The position numbers were made by a program, and so were the translations under genes. The notes under the pieces were generated by a model that saw only the letters and a list, made by a program, of their open reading frames with translations, did not search any database and had not been told where the DNA came from. From Bacilli bacterium (GTDB taxonomy: Bacteria; Bacillota_I; Bacilli_A; RF39; UBA660), in contig JAFRCD010000005.1 of assembly GCA_017404555.1 (NCBI GenBank), forward strand, positions 84,329 through 148,328: a DNA stretch of 64,000 bases. Direction: 5' to 3'. Positions 16,243 through 25,809 of this stretch are shown in pieces (the stretch's first letter is position 1; every line of letters starts with the position of its first letter).

Positions 16243-17253
16243 TCATTTTAATCTTTCAATTACTTCATCAAAACTACTAACACCTATTACCTTAATTTTG
16301 TATCTTCTCTTTTTCTTTTCTTTTAAAGCTTCTTTCAAATTATCCTTAGGACAGATAAAGATATCTGCTCTTTTTTTAACCGCTCCTCTAAGCTTATATT
16401 TAATTCCTCCAATATCACCAACACGGCCATCCTTATCAATAGTACCTGTTCCAACTATATTACGACCTTTAGTAATATCTTTTTTAGTAAGTTTATTATA
16501 TATCTGTAAAGCAAGCATTAATCCACCTGAAGGACCTGATTCACTTTTCTTAAATTTAAGCTTTAATTTAGGATCTAACTTATAAGTATTTATTTCAATG
16601 ACTCCTATTCCCGTTACTAATTTATCATCTTGTTGATAGATATAGGCAAATTTCTTTTTAACTTCTTTCTTCTCTTTTACTAAAACAGTAACTTTTTCTC
16701 CTGCTTCTTTACTATTAATATAGGTTCGATAATCATCAAGACCATTTATTTTCTGACCATCTACTTCTAGAATCTGATCACCAATTTTTAAATTAGTATT
16801 CAGGTTCTTATTATCATCAACAAAAATAATATATAGTTTCGTATCTTTAATAGATATCTTTCGCTTAGCTTTAGTATAAGCTACATATACCGAATCAGCA
16901 TTAGCTTTCTCCAAATTCATTTTTTCTCTAAATAATAAATCTTTATAATCTTCATCTTCTTTATAACGATATTCATCAATACTTTCGTTTTCAAAGCCAG
17001 GAACAATTAAACTTAAAAGATATGTCGCAACTGTTCCTTTTAATTCTTCTACATAAGCGAAATTAAGTTTACCTTTTTGTTTATATTCATTTTCTACCTG
17101 AACCCTTTTATTAATATTAATAGTTCCGCCACCAACAATAACATATGAATTAGTAGGTATCGTAAAGAATAAATATATTAATATCCAAACCAAAATATAT
17201 TTATAATTATCTCTAATAAAATTTTTGATCTTTTCATATGCTTTACTAATCAT
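16243..17253 (-). CDS. PDZ and Lon-type (S16) serine protease, YlbL-like membrane protein
   Basis: 336 aa: N-terminal transmembrane anchor (~18-38, YILVWILIYLFFTIP), PDZ domain (~150-215, LKIGDQILEVDGQKI), then a Lon proteolytic domain with Ser in SGPSGGLMLAL and Lys in GIKYKLRGAV, the S16 dyad. This is the YlbL architecture. ATG 17253 has GAGGAG; the earlier in-frame GTG/ATG options precede it. It is divergent from ylbJ, a neighbour in B. subtilis too. The substrate is unknown. Confidence 0.87.
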   Translation of the reverse strand: MISKAYEKIKNFIRDNYKYILVWILIYLFFTIPTNSYVIVGGGTININKRVQVENEYKQKGKLNFAYVEELKGTVATYLLSLIVPGFENESIDEYRYKEDEDYKDLLFREKMNLEKANADSVYVAYTKAKRKISIKDTKLYIIFVDDNKNLNTNLKIGDQILEVDGQKINGLDDYRTYINSKEAGEKVTVLVKEKKEVKKKFAYIYQQDDKLVTGIGVIEINTYKLDPKLKLKFKKSESGPSGGLMLALQIYNKLTKKDITKGRNIVGTGTIDKDGRVGDIGGIKYKLRGAVKKRADIFICPKDNLKEALKEKKKRRYKIKVIGVSSFDEVIERLK

Positions 17254-17295
17254 CAAATATCTCCTCAATACTATTATAACAGGAAAGAGGTCCAT

Positions 17296-18219
17296 ATGAT
17301 AAACAAATTTAAAAATATCTTCATTTTAATAGTATTAATAATATTACTTATCTTCTTTATTCTAAACCCTACCTTAGTTATTAATAATATTACTAAAAAC
17401 ACGAATTCCTTTATGAATAATGTTTTCCCCTCTTTATTCTTGTTCTTTCTCTTAATAGACCTGTTACTAGCATTTAATTTTATTACAGTTTTAAAAAAAC
17501 TATTCGCTTTCCCAGTAAAAAAATTATTTCATCTAGATATAAATAGTTCTTTTATTCTATTTATATCTCTTTTTTCAGGGTTTCCTAGTGGTTCCAAATA
17601 TATTACTAATTTACTAAATAAAAAGATGATTAGTATAGAAAGTGCCAATACTCTTGTTACCTATACCCATTTTGGTAATATTGCCTTTATCTTAGGTACT
17701 ATTGGCCCTATTCTAAATAAAAAAATAACTCTAATTATTTTAATCTGCCATTATTTAAGTAATTTAATAATCGCTTTTATTATAAGACCCAAAGAAGTAA
17801 TAAAAGAAAAAGAAGTAGATAAACAAGCATCTGCTTCTTTTACTGATATCTTAAGTACATCAATTATTTCTAATACTAAGATTATTATAATTATTTTTGG
17901 TACTATGATCTTCTTTTCAACTATCTCTTTAATAATTTCAGCAACAATACCTATAAACAGCTATCAAAGTACCTTACTATGCGGAATACTAGATTTATCA
18001 AGTGGTATTATTTCTCTAAATAATTTAAGTATTCCCCTATTTTATAAAGGTCTTCTTTCATTGATATTCATCTCTTTTGGTTCCCTATCTGTTCATATGC
18101 AAGTACGTATTCTATTGAGAAATACTAAGATTAAATATAGTTACTTCCTCTTAGGAAGAATATCACAAACAGCACTTTCTATTACACTTTTTCTATTGGT
18201 CTATTGGCGCTTCTATTAA
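17296..18219 (+). CDS. ylbJ: Sporulation integral membrane protein YlbJ
   Basis: 307 aa with about eight transmembrane segments. Family features are the SLFSGFPSGSKYI segment (~94-106), the following THFGNIAFILGTIGP (~127-141) and its repeat-like counterpart near the C-terminus (SFGSLSVHMQV). YlbJ is a sigma-E controlled protein needed for heat-resistant spores in B. subtilis. AGAGGT Shine-Dalgarno. Divergent from the YlbL-like protease, with 42 nt between starts, so the promoters overlap. Confidence 0.85.
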   Translation: MINKFKNIFILIVLIILLIFFILNPTLVINNITKNTNSFMNNVFPSLFLFFLLIDLLLAFNFITVLKKLFAFPVKKLFHLDINSSFILFISLFSGFPSGSKYITNLLNKKMISIESANTLVTYTHFGNIAFILGTIGPILNKKITLIILICHYLSNLIIAFIIRPKEVIKEKEVDKQASASFTDILSTSIISNTKIIIIIFGTMIFFSTISLIISATIPINSYQSTLLCGILDLSSGIISLNNLSIPLFYKGLLSLIFISFGSLSVHMQVRILLRNTKIKYSYFLLGRISQTALSITLFLLVYWRFY

Positions 18220-18813
18220 AATATGGTATTTAGCACCTATTTCATGGTAGAAAATAGGAATGTCCACAATAAATACACTATTATTAAAAAGTTTATTAAT
18301 ACTAATTCGTGAATGCTCTGCAGCTGCGCCCTCGTATCCAACACCAAAACGCAAATTCATTAAATGCAAATCGGGATGATTATCAGGATCAGGATCATAA
18401 TTTCCAAAGTCAGGAAGTGTATAAGTAACATCTTTACCATTTTCTCCTTTGTTATCTTTATAAACAATCTTATCTCTAACAGCATTTGTACCTTTAGATT
18501 GATATACTTTTAATTCCTTAGACGGTATTTTGGATGAATCAAAATATAAAGTGACTGACCATATATTATAATTACTATCATCATCATTTAATATAGGATT
18601 CGAAACACTTTTTAAATGTAATTTCGCAATATCATCTTGAACCATCTTTGTAATAGTATTTTTATATTTAATAACCTCTAAAGAAACTGATTCCATTTCT
18701 TGTCTAGTCCGATAATTCATCACTGTACTTAGCATCATTGTGGAAATAATACCTACTAATGTAAAACAAACTAAGATTTCAATTAAGGTCATCGCTTTAT
18801 TATTAAGATGCAT
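18193..18813 (-). CDS. Prepilin-type protein (minor pseudopilin)
   Basis: 206 aa with a type IV prepilin N-terminus: MHLNNKAMTLIEILVCFTLV, with the mature sequence starting at the Met before TLIE (the usual Gly-1 is Ala). The hydrophobic helix spans 8-30 and the rest is a polar beta-rich C-terminus. It overlaps the next prepilin gene by 11 nt. Its 3' end overlaps the convergent ylbJ by 27 nt. Likely a ComGF/ComGG-like minor component for DNA uptake or a type IV pilus; family-level match only. Confidence 0.75.
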   Translation of the reverse strand: MHLNNKAMTLIEILVCFTLVGIISTMMLSTVMNYRTRQEMESVSLEVIKYKNTITKMVQDDIAKLHLKSVSNPILNDDDSNYNIWSVTLYFDSSKIPSKELKVYQSKGTNAVRDKIVYKDNKGENGKDVTYTLPDFGNYDPDPDNHPDLHLMNLRFGVGYEGAAAEHSRISINKLFNNSVFIVDIPIFYHEIGAKYHILIEAPIDQ

Positions 18814-19354
18814 TTCTCTTCACCTCGATTGTCGCATAGGAATGAGTAGTACCCATTTCTTTAGTCTTTCTATCGATAGAAATAATAAGTCTCTTCTTAG
18901 TATTGTCAGTTGGATTTTCTTCAGGTAGAGATTCTATATATTCCACAAATCCTTTAGGAAAACTACTTTTATTATTATTAACATAACTTCTAAAATTAGC
19001 TATGTTATATTCAGTTAAATAAATTTGATCAATTCCTACAGCATTGACAAAATTTTTAGCTTCATCACTAAGAAAAGTACCTTGTGCAGTAAATTTCTTT
19101 CCATCCTTAGTAACTTCAATTTTTTGACAATGATTATTGCAATTATTCCAACTAATATTATTTTCTCCTTCAACAATAAATCTTCTTAAGTAATGCACTA
19201 CATATTTCGATTCAACATCATCATAATACTCAGCTTTTTCATATTTAGCGACTAGTGGATAAAAGTTTGTAAAAACAAACATAAACACTGTTACTACAAA
19301 TACTCCAACCACTAAAGTCTCCATCAAAGCAAAACCTTTATTAGACTTTATCAT
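18803..19354 (-). CDS. Prepilin-type protein (minor pseudopilin)
   Basis: 183 aa. N-terminus MIKSNKGFALMETLVVGVFV is a prepilin leader cut after Gly7, with Glu5 of the mature protein present (FALME). A pair of cysteines, NNCNNHC, may form a disulfide outside the cell. AGGAGG Shine-Dalgarno. Encoded just upstream of the other prepilin and divergently from the assembly ATPase at 19449, so the three genes plausibly work in one pilus or competence machine. Confidence 0.75.
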   Translation of the reverse strand: MIKSNKGFALMETLVVGVFVVTVFMFVFTNFYPLVAKYEKAEYYDDVESKYVVHYLRRFIVEGENNISWNNCNNHCQKIEVTKDGKKFTAQGTFLSDEAKNFVNAVGIDQIYLTEYNIANFRSYVNNNKSSFPKGFVEYIESLPEENPTDNTKKRLIISIDRKTKEMGTTHSYATIEVKRNAS

Positions 19355-19448
19355 TTTATCCTCCTTTTTAACTTGCTATTATCTTAAATTTATTATATAA
19401 TAAAATGTAGTAAAATACCATAGTAAAGTTTAGATTGGGGTTGAAAAT

Positions 19449-20852
19449 ATGGTTACATTTGACTTTGCCAAAACACCAATAACTTCTATAGCCGATCATA
19501 TTATCATTCATGCGGCCGAAAAACACGCATCTGATATTCATTTTGATCCGCGTGATGAAGGTGTTGTTGTTCGTATTAGAATTGATGGTGATCTTCAAGA
19601 TTATACTATCATTCCTAAGACATACGAAAGAAATTTAGTAACGCGTCTAAAACTTATGGCAAATATGAACATAACTGAATCCCGTTTACCCCAAGACGGA
19701 TCAATTAAAGGAAAATTTGGTTCCTTAGATTTGGATATGCGTGTTTCCTCATTACCTACTAACGAAGGTGAAAAAATAGTTGTTCGTATTTTAGACTACT
19801 CTAGAAGTTTGGAAGGTCTTGAAAGTTTAGACTTCTCAAAAGAGAACTTTGAAAAAATTAAAAGGATGATAGCAGTTCCTAATGGTATTATTTTGGTTAC
19901 TGGTGCTACTGGTACTGGTAAAAGTACTACTACTTACTCTATCATGCAAGCTTTAAATAAAAAAGAAACTAATATTATTACTGTTGAAGACCCAATAGAA
20001 ATGAATATTGAAGGACTTAATCAAGTACAGGTTAATAGTGATATAGGCCTTGATTTTGCTACTGTCTTAAGATCTATTTTACGTCAAGACCCTAATATTA
20101 TTCTAATTGGAGAGATTCGTGACTCTGAAACTGCCAAAATAGCTGTCCGTGCTTCAATTACTGGACATTTAGTATTATCAACTATCCATACTAATAACTC
20201 CCTATCAACTATTGAACGTCTTTTAGATATGAGTGTTGAAAGATACTTACTAGCTAGTGCTTTAACAGGTATTATTTCTCAACGTTTAGCTAAAAGATTG
20301 TGTCCTAAATGTCGAAAGAAAAAAGAAACTAATCCATATGAAAAAAAGGTATTTAAACTAGCCCTTGATAAAGATATTAATGAAATATATGAGGCTGATC
20401 CCAAAGGTTGTGAAGAATGTACTAATGGTTATCGAGGACGAATTGCTGTTCACGAGGTATTGGAAATTGATGATCATATTCGAAATCTTATCAATAATGA
20501 AGAAGTTGAAAAAGACGAACTAAGAGAAAAAGTTTATAGTGATAAAACTATTACCTTACTACAAGATGGTCTAATGAAAGTATTAGATGGTAGAACTTCA
20601 TTTGATGAGATCTTTAGAATAATTGATATTGATAATGATATTGATGATAGTGAAATAAGTGTTGAAAAAGAAATAGAAGAAAGAGAAAAAGCAGCTGAAG
20701 AAAACAAAACAAATGAAGAAACACCTACTGAAGAAAAAAAGAAAGAAGATGCTCCTAGTGAAGAACAACCTGCAGTAGAAGAAAAACAAACTACTCTATC
20801 TTCTCCTAATCTAGCAACAGATGCTAATGAATTAGAAAAAAAAGAAGGATAA
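19449..20852 (+). CDS. Type II secretion / type IV pilus assembly ATPase (GspE/PilB/ComGA family)
   Basis: 467 aa. It lacks the N1 domain and starts directly with the N2-like region (HIIIHAAEKHASDIHFDP). Walker A GATGTGKSTT (152-161), Asp box, Walker B IILIGEIRDSE, His box TGHLVLSTIHTN, and a zinc site CPKCRKKK ... GCEEC. After the conserved core (~400) comes a 60-residue Glu/Lys/Pro-rich tail absent from ComGA. It powers polymerisation of the prepilins encoded nearby. The inner membrane platform protein (PilC/ComGB) and prepilin peptidase are not in the window. Confidence 0.92.
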   Translation: MVTFDFAKTPITSIADHIIIHAAEKHASDIHFDPRDEGVVVRIRIDGDLQDYTIIPKTYERNLVTRLKLMANMNITESRLPQDGSIKGKFGSLDLDMRVSSLPTNEGEKIVVRILDYSRSLEGLESLDFSKENFEKIKRMIAVPNGIILVTGATGTGKSTTTYSIMQALNKKETNIITVEDPIEMNIEGLNQVQVNSDIGLDFATVLRSILRQDPNIILIGEIRDSETAKIAVRASITGHLVLSTIHTNNSLSTIERLLDMSVERYLLASALTGIISQRLAKRLCPKCRKKKETNPYEKKVFKLALDKDINEIYEADPKGCEECTNGYRGRIAVHEVLEIDDHIRNLINNEEVEKDELREKVYSDKTITLLQDGLMKVLDGRTSFDEIFRIIDIDNDIDDSEISVEKEIEEREKAAEENKTNEETPTEEKKKEDAPSEEQPAVEEKQTTLSSPNLATDANELEKKEG

Positions 20853-20868
20853 ACCTTCTTTTTTTATA
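20838..20868. terminator. Bidirectional terminator after the pilus ATPase gene
   Basis: Stem AAAAAGAAGG / CCTTCTTTTT with loop ATAAA, between convergent genes; long A/T tracts on both sides. Confidence 0.75.
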
Positions 20869-21445
20869 CTTTAATTTTATTCTTTTCATCAAATGGTACT
20901 AAGATACATTTACGAGAAGCTAAATAATCGCACATATGAACAAAATTCTGACATTTAGTCTTTGGTTTATCTAATACTTCATTACCATCATAATCAGTAG
21001 TCCAGTTACCCATATGAGTACTAATAGTATCAGCTAAAAACTGTATTTCTTTTTTAGAAATTGGTAAATCTTCTTGCTCCTCTTTAATATATTCTGCCAT
21101 TAGAAGAGGATGATCAAATTTAGTATACTTACTTTTCTCCTTGCCTAGTTTTAAACCATCGTGAAGAATAAGAGCCATAATCATCAAATCCTTTTCCCTG
21201 TCAGTATATTTATCACCAATAACAGGGTTTTCTAATAGTTCATGAGCAATCCTAACAGCAGCTTTAGTATGACGAAGTAATCCCCCTTCTCCTTGGGCAT
21301 ATTCAGGATGATATTTACCAGTAGAAGCTGCTGGTATAGTAAAGAAATAATCAGGTAGTTTTTCAATCATATAACTAGCACTTTCTCTAATATCTTCATT
21401 TTTAATATAATTTAATTCTTCTTTAAACTCATCTTTTTTATTCAT
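20864..21445 (-). CDS. HD-domain hydrolase
   Basis: 193 aa; HD superfamily metal-dependent phosphohydrolase. Key elements are GGLLRHTKAAVRIAHELL (first His), MALILHDGLKLG (the HD pair), FDHPLLMAEYI and STHMGNW, as in the HD part of YhaM-type 3'-5' exoribonucleases, but the OB-fold of YhaM is missing. The substrate is unknown. It overlaps the hemW stop by 4 nt and has AGGAGG in front, so it is coupled to hemW. Confidence 0.82.
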   Translation of the reverse strand: MNKKDEFKEELNYIKNEDIRESASYMIEKLPDYFFTIPAASTGKYHPEYAQGEGGLLRHTKAAVRIAHELLENPVIGDKYTDREKDLMIMALILHDGLKLGKEKSKYTKFDHPLLMAEYIKEEQEDLPISKKEIQFLADTISTHMGNWTTDYDGNEVLDKPKTKCQNFVHMCDYLASRKCILVPFDEKNKIKV

Positions 21446-22518
21446 ACATCCTCCTTAAGTATTTTAACAATAATTTCATTACTTAAATACATTTTATTCT
21501 CTGGGATAAATATTCTATTACTATCTTCTTTTAAAAAACCATTTTCTAGAAGCTCTTTAATACTTCCATACTTTTTAATAAAATACTCTTTACTAATACC
21601 TGTTTTTTTTCTTAATCCTAAAATCAATTCATATTCCTTAATTTCTTCTTTAGTTAGCTCTTCTTTTTCAACTAAATAATCCCCTTTTAAATATTTATTA
21701 ATACTTCTTGTATTTAACATCCTAGTATTATCAATATAACTAGCACTAGAAAGACCAAATCCATAATAGTGTTCATTATTCCAGTAACAAAGATTATGTC
21801 TACTCTCTTTACCATTTTTTGCGAAATTACTTATTTCATAATGAATATACCCCTCTTTTGCTAATCTATTATAGATATATTCATACATCTCTGCATCAAG
21901 ATCTTCAGAAATATTTTCCACCCCATCAATATAAAGAATAGTGTGTTCTTCTATTATTAGAGAGTAAGTAGAAATATGTTCAATATCTAAAGATATGATA
22001 AAATCTAAGTCCTTTTTTAAATCTTCTTTAGTTTCTCCAGGAAAAGCATAAATCAAATCGATATTGATATTATTAAAACCTAATTCTTTAGCTTTACTAA
22101 TTATCTTCTTAATTCTTTCTTTTTTATTAACTCTATTTAATAATCTTTGCCCTTTTGGACTTAATGTTTCTAAACCAAAACTTAATCTATTAACACCATT
22201 TTCCTTTAATAAGACTAATTTTTCTTCATCAATACTATCAAAGTTTATTTCAAAACTAAATTCAATATTTTTACTCTTCTTTATTTTTTTTATTATCCGA
22301 AAAAGTTCTCTTAATTGAAGGACAGATAAAACACTTGGAGTTCCACCACCAATATAAATAGTATCAACAATTTCTCCTTGATATCTTTTATCTATTTCCG
22401 TTTCTAAAGCTTTTAAATAGTTAGAGACATATTCCTGATGATAGTACATCTTACAAAAATCACAATAACTACAGATCTTTTTACAAAAAGGAATGTGAAT
22501 ATATACTGCTTTTGTCAT
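21442..22518 (-). CDS. hemW: Radical SAM protein HemW (HemN-like)
   Basis: 358 aa. Radical SAM [4Fe-4S] motif CKKICSYCDFCK near residue 12, GGGTPSVL for SAM binding, and the C-terminal HemW domain (ISTYSLIIEEHT, HYYGFGLSSASY). HemW is a heme chaperone rather than a true coproporphyrinogen oxidase. Position directly after lepA is the B. subtilis order. The start sits 2 nt from the lepA stop with GAGG inside the lepA end. No other heme genes are visible. Confidence 0.92.
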   Translation of the reverse strand: MTKAVYIHIPFCKKICSYCDFCKMYYHQEYVSNYLKALETEIDKRYQGEIVDTIYIGGGTPSVLSVLQLRELFRIIKKIKKSKNIEFSFEINFDSIDEEKLVLLKENGVNRLSFGLETLSPKGQRLLNRVNKKERIKKIISKAKELGFNNINIDLIYAFPGETKEDLKKDLDFIISLDIEHISTYSLIIEEHTILYIDGVENISEDLDAEMYEYIYNRLAKEGYIHYEISNFAKNGKESRHNLCYWNNEHYYGFGLSSASYIDNTRMLNTRSINKYLKGDYLVEKEELTKEEIKEYELILGLRKKTGISKEYFIKKYGSIKELLENGFLKEDSNRIFIPENKMYLSNEIIVKILKEDV

Positions 22519-22520
22519 AA

Positions 22521-24308
22521 TTAATCCTCAGTAGAAAGAATCTTAATAAAAGTATCACTAGGTACTTCAATACTACCAATTTGTTTCATTTTCTTTTTAC
22601 CAGCTTTTTGTTTCTCTAATAATTTCTTCTTTCTAGTTATATCGCCACCATAACACTTCGCTAAAACATTTTTCCGTAAGGCCTTAATATTTTCTCTGGC
22701 AATTACTTTAGAACCAATACTAGCTTGAATAGGTACTTCAAATAATTGCCGAGGAATAATAGTTCTAAGCTTTTCCACTATACTTCTACCCCTATTATAA
22801 GCAAAATCTTTATGAACTATTGTTGATAAAGCATCTACTACTTCACCATTTAATAAGATATCAAGTTTAACTAAATTACTTTCCTGATTGCCAATTAATT
22901 CATAATCAAACGAAGCATAACCCTTAGTATAAGATTTTAAACGATCAAAAAAGTCATATAATATTTCTGCCATTGGCATCTCATAAACAATACATACTCT
23001 TTTTTCATCTAAGTAATCCATATTTTTGAAAATACCACGCTTTTCCTGACAAAGTTCCATAATAGGTCCTATATATTCACTAGGTGTATATACACTACAT
23101 TTAACATATGGTTCTTTTATTTTAGCGATCTTACTCTTATCAGGCATCTTATATGGAGAATCAATCATCATTGTTTTCTTGGAAGTTAATTCTATTTCAT
23201 AATTAACTGATGGTGAAGTCGCTATTAAGTCGATGCCAAATTCCCTTTCAATACGCTCAATCACAATTTCCATATGTAAAAGTCCTAAAAAACCGCACCT
23301 AAAACCAAATCCCAATGCTTTAGAAGTTTCTGGCTCATAGCGTAAAGCAGCATCATTTAGTTTTAGTTTTCCTAAAGCTTCTCTTAAGTCCTCAAACTTA
23401 GAACTAATAGTTGGATAAATACCAGAATATACCATTGGTTTCATCTCTTTATAACCCGCTAAAGGTTCGGGTGCTTTATTATTTAAAAGAGTTATTGTAT
23501 CACCCACTGATACATCTTCTATACTTTTAATTGAAGCATAAACATATCCAACTTCACCAGCTAAAAGTTCAGCTCTTTTCTCTTCTTTAGGTGTATTAAC
23601 TGTAATATCTAGAACTTCATAACTAGCCTTAGAATTCATCATATATATTTGATCATGAACTTTTAATATACCATTTTTTATTCTTACACTAGTAATAACT
23701 CCCTTATAAGGATCAAAAACACTATCAAAGATTAAAGCCTGTAGTGGTTTAGAAATATCAGTATTAGGTTCTTTAACTCTTAAAATAATTGCTTCTAATA
23801 ATTCTTTAATGCCAGTATGTTTTTTAGCACTAGTTAGAATTATTTCTTCTTTCTTAAAACCGATGTTTTCTAACTCCTTAGTAACTTTTTCAACATCAGC
23901 ATTGGGTAAATCTATTTTATTAATAACCGGAATAATATCTAATCCGTTATCTAAAGCTAAATATAAATTAGCTAAAGTCTGAGCTTCTACTCCTTGAGCA
24001 GCATCCACAACTAAAACAGCACCTTCACAAGCCGCCAAAGAGCGTGATACTTCATAAGAAAAATCAACATGTCCTGGAGTATCAATTAGATTTAAAATAT
24101 AGTCTTGGTCATTATATTTATAATTTAATGTAACCGCATTCAACTTAATTGTAATGCCCCGTTCTCTTTCAATATCCATATCATCTAAGATTTGATTCTT
24201 CATTTCTCGTTTAGATAAAGCCCCTGTTTCTTCCAATATACAATCAGCAAGAGTGCTTTTACCATGATCGATATGAGCAATGATACAAAAGTTCCTAATT
24301 TTCTTCAT
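22521..24308 (-). CDS. lepA: Elongation factor 4 (LepA), ribosome back-translocase GTPase
   Basis: 595 aa. G domain with [14 protein letters not shown] (G1), RERGITIK (G2), DTPGHVDF (G3) and NKIDLP (G4); then EF-G-like domains II, III and V, and the LepA-specific C-terminal domain ending in [17 protein letters not shown] 24308 with GGAAGGG is chosen over an upstream start that would add 17 residues with no match to the family. The promoter -35 lies in the terminator of the upstream gene. Confidence 0.97.
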   Translation of the reverse strand: MKKIRNFCIIAHIDHGKSTLADCILEETGALSKREMKNQILDDMDIERERGITIKLNAVTLNYKYNDQDYILNLIDTPGHVDFSYEVSRSLAACEGAVLVVDAAQGVEAQTLANLYLALDNGLDIIPVINKIDLPNADVEKVTKELENIGFKKEEIILTSAKKHTGIKELLEAIILRVKEPNTDISKPLQALIFDSVFDPYKGVITSVRIKNGILKVHDQIYMMNSKASYEVLDITVNTPKEEKRAELLAGEVGYVYASIKSIEDVSVGDTITLLNNKAPEPLAGYKEMKPMVYSGIYPTISSKFEDLREALGKLKLNDAALRYEPETSKALGFGFRCGFLGLLHMEIVIERIEREFGIDLIATSPSVNYEIELTSKKTMMIDSPYKMPDKSKIAKIKEPYVKCSVYTPSEYIGPIMELCQEKRGIFKNMDYLDEKRVCIVYEMPMAEILYDFFDRLKSYTKGYASFDYELIGNQESNLVKLDILLNGEVVDALSTIVHKDFAYNRGRSIVEKLRTIIPRQLFEVPIQASIGSKVIARENIKALRKNVLAKCYGGDITRKKKLLEKQKAGKKKMKQIGSIEVPSDTFIKILSTED

Positions 24309-24330
24309 AGCACCCTTCCTTTCGCCTTTA

Positions 24331-24359
24331 ATTATAACAAAAAATTTGGATTTCTCCAA
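24331..24359 (-). promoter_or_regulatory. lepA promoter nested in the upstream terminator
   Basis: Minus strand -35 TTGGAG (24354-24359), 17-nt spacer, -10 TATAAT (24331-24336). The -35 lies in the hairpin stem that ends the upstream gene. Confidence 0.55.
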
Positions 24360-24364
24360 ATTTT
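24336..24364 (-). terminator. Terminator of the coiled-coil gene
   Basis: Stem AAAATTTGGA / TCCAAATTTT (24341-24350, 24355-24364), loop of 4, followed on the minus strand by TTTTTTG. Confidence 0.7.
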
Positions 24365-24365
24365 A

Positions 24366-25205
24366 TTAAGCTGCTTTTACAGGCCCTGATTCCTCTACTT
24401 TTTCCTGAGGACCAGTTAAATTCATCCGTATTATTTCTAACGCTTTACTAGCTTGTTCTAAAGCTTTCTGACTATATACTTTAGATACTGCTCCTAGATA
24501 AGAACAACCTTCTCCTTTATTCATTGCTTCCAGGATAGCTGTTGCTCGCTCTTGCTTTTTAATATACCATTTATTCTGTACATCTAAAACCTTATCTAAA
24601 ATATTATCAGCAATAGAATTCTCTGGATCTAATGTTTCTTTTACTTCATTATTAGTTTCAATCTTCTCGGCTATATCTTCAATCTTTTCTTCTTGCATTT
24701 CTTTTTCTACTTCTTTTCTAGCCTCATATTTAGTACTCATATCTTTAAAGAATGATTTCTTTTGAGCTTTATTGATTAAGATAGCTTGTTGTCTATCATT
24801 AACTTTTATTTCTGTTCGTACATTAGCTTCTAATTTATTGGTTTCTTTTTGAATTAACATATCAATAAACTTTTCCCTTGTTCGTTTAGTAGTATTTTCT
24901 TTTAATTTTTGTAATTTTTCTATTTTTTCAGTATTAGCGACTTCTTTATCAACAATGGTATCAATTTTATCACTTAAATCATCTAAAACCTGGTCTTCTT
25001 CCATTCCCTTCATCTTAACTTCTTCTAAAGCTTGAACGGCTTCTTCTTTCTTCTTCTCCATCATTTTTAAAGTAATACGTTCATCTTTAGCTAAGTTTTC
25101 TAATTGATCAACACTATTACGAATACTAGTAATTCTACCATCATAGAATTCAATATTCTTTTCTAAATACTCTAAATACTTTTTTTCAACCATATCATGC
25201 TGCAT
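24366..25205 (-). CDS. Coiled-coil protein of unknown function
   Basis: 279 aa, almost entirely charged alpha-helix, with coiled-coil from ~5 to 215 and a less charged C-terminal part (CSYLGAVSKVYSQKALEQAS). No signal peptide or membrane segment. The start is set at 25205 (GAGGAAGG upstream); it overlaps the DUF1292-like gene by 11 nt, so the two are translated from one mRNA. No family recognised; a scaffold or cytoskeletal role is only a guess. Confidence 0.75.
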   Translation of the reverse strand: MQHDMVEKKYLEYLEKNIEFYDGRITSIRNSVDQLENLAKDERITLKMMEKKKEEAVQALEEVKMKGMEEDQVLDDLSDKIDTIVDKEVANTEKIEKLQKLKENTTKRTREKFIDMLIQKETNKLEANVRTEIKVNDRQQAILINKAQKKSFFKDMSTKYEARKEVEKEMQEEKIEDIAEKIETNNEVKETLDPENSIADNILDKVLDVQNKWYIKKQERATAILEAMNKGEGCSYLGAVSKVYSQKALEQASKALEIIRMNLTGPQEKVEESGPVKAA

Positions 25206-25485
25206 GGACAGCACCTTCCTCATTGGTTTTAGATAATGTTTCGTTAATAGCGTTTTGAACGGCAGCCCACTCTTCTGGATCAGTTATTTCTTTAAAGTTA
25301 AAATTATTATCTTCCTCTTCTAATCTAGAAATATAAACTTTCTCTTGTTCATCATCCATAACTTCCCCAAATGAATACATTATATAATCATTATCTTCGT
25401 ATCCAGCCGCACCAAAAATATCGATAACATAAGCATCCATCTTTCCATTAGCGGTATTTACTGATATCTTAAAACCATCGTTCAT
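25195..25485 (-). CDS. DUF1292-like small protein
   Basis: 96 aa, acidic. The pattern DAYVIDIFGAAGYEDNDYIM followed by SFGEVMDDEQEKVYISRLEE fits DUF1292 (YrzB-like) proteins, which are short, beta-rich and of unknown function. AGGGAG Shine-Dalgarno. First gene of a two-gene unit with the coiled-coil protein. Confidence 0.7.
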   Translation of the reverse strand: MNDGFKISVNTANGKMDAYVIDIFGAAGYEDNDYIMYSFGEVMDDEQEKVYISRLEEEDNNFNFKEITDPEEWAAVQNAINETLSKTNEEGAVHAA

Positions 25486-25561
25486 AAAATCATCTCCCTA
25501 TTCTGTATTAATTATATCGTATAATAGCGATATAAGTCAACAAAATAAAGAAATTTTAAGC

Positions 25562-25590
25562 TTTAATATTTAAAGTACCTATGATATAAT
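25562..25590 (+). promoter_or_regulatory. Promoter of tRNA-Thr
   Basis: -35 TTTAAT (25562-25567), 17-nt spacer, -10 TATAAT (25585-25590), 19 nt before the mature tRNA 5' end. Confidence 0.5.
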
Positions 25591-25609
25591 AGCATTGAAT
25601 ATTTCATAT

Positions 25610-25683
25610 GCCGATATAGTTTAGTGGTAGAACAGGTCCTTGGTAAGGATCAGAGGCAAGTTCAATTCTCGCTATCGGCACCA
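25610..25683 (+). tRNA. tRNA-Thr (anticodon GGT)
   Basis: Cloverleaf with acceptor GCCGATA / TATCGGC, D arm with TTTAGTGGTAGAAC, anticodon stem-loop GGTCC-TTGGTAA-GGATC (anticodon GGT, reads ACC/ACU), T loop TTCAATT, discriminator A and encoded CCA (25681-25683). The T stem has one A-C mismatch (GCAAG / CTCGC). Reading the loop as Thr rests on the standard 7-nt loop register. Confidence 0.85.
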
Positions 25684-25690
25684 GAAAAAA

Positions 25691-25716
25691 GAAAAAGACT
25701 AGTAATAGTCTTTTTT
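25691..25716 (+). terminator. Terminator after tRNA-Thr
   Basis: Stem AAAAAGACTA / TAGTCTTTTT with loop GTAA, followed by T-rich sequence. Confidence 0.7.
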
Positions 25717-25722
25717 ATTATA

Positions 25723-25799
25723 TGGTGTTCGGTAAAGGATTTGAACCTTCAATCTTCACCTCCGGAGGGTGACGCTTTATCCAATTAAGCTAACCGAAC
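25723..25799 (-). tRNA. tRNA-Arg (anticodon CCG)
   Basis: Minus strand cloverleaf: acceptor GTTCGGT / ACCGAAC, D stem GCTT / AAGC, anticodon stem-loop TCACC-CTCCGGA-GGTGA (anticodon CCG, reads CGG), T stem GAAGG / CCTTT with loop TTCAAAT, discriminator A and encoded CCA. It is convergent with tRNA-Thr. CGG is a rare codon in this AT-rich DNA. Confidence 0.88.
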
Positions 25800-25809
25800 A
25801 AGAGAAAAA

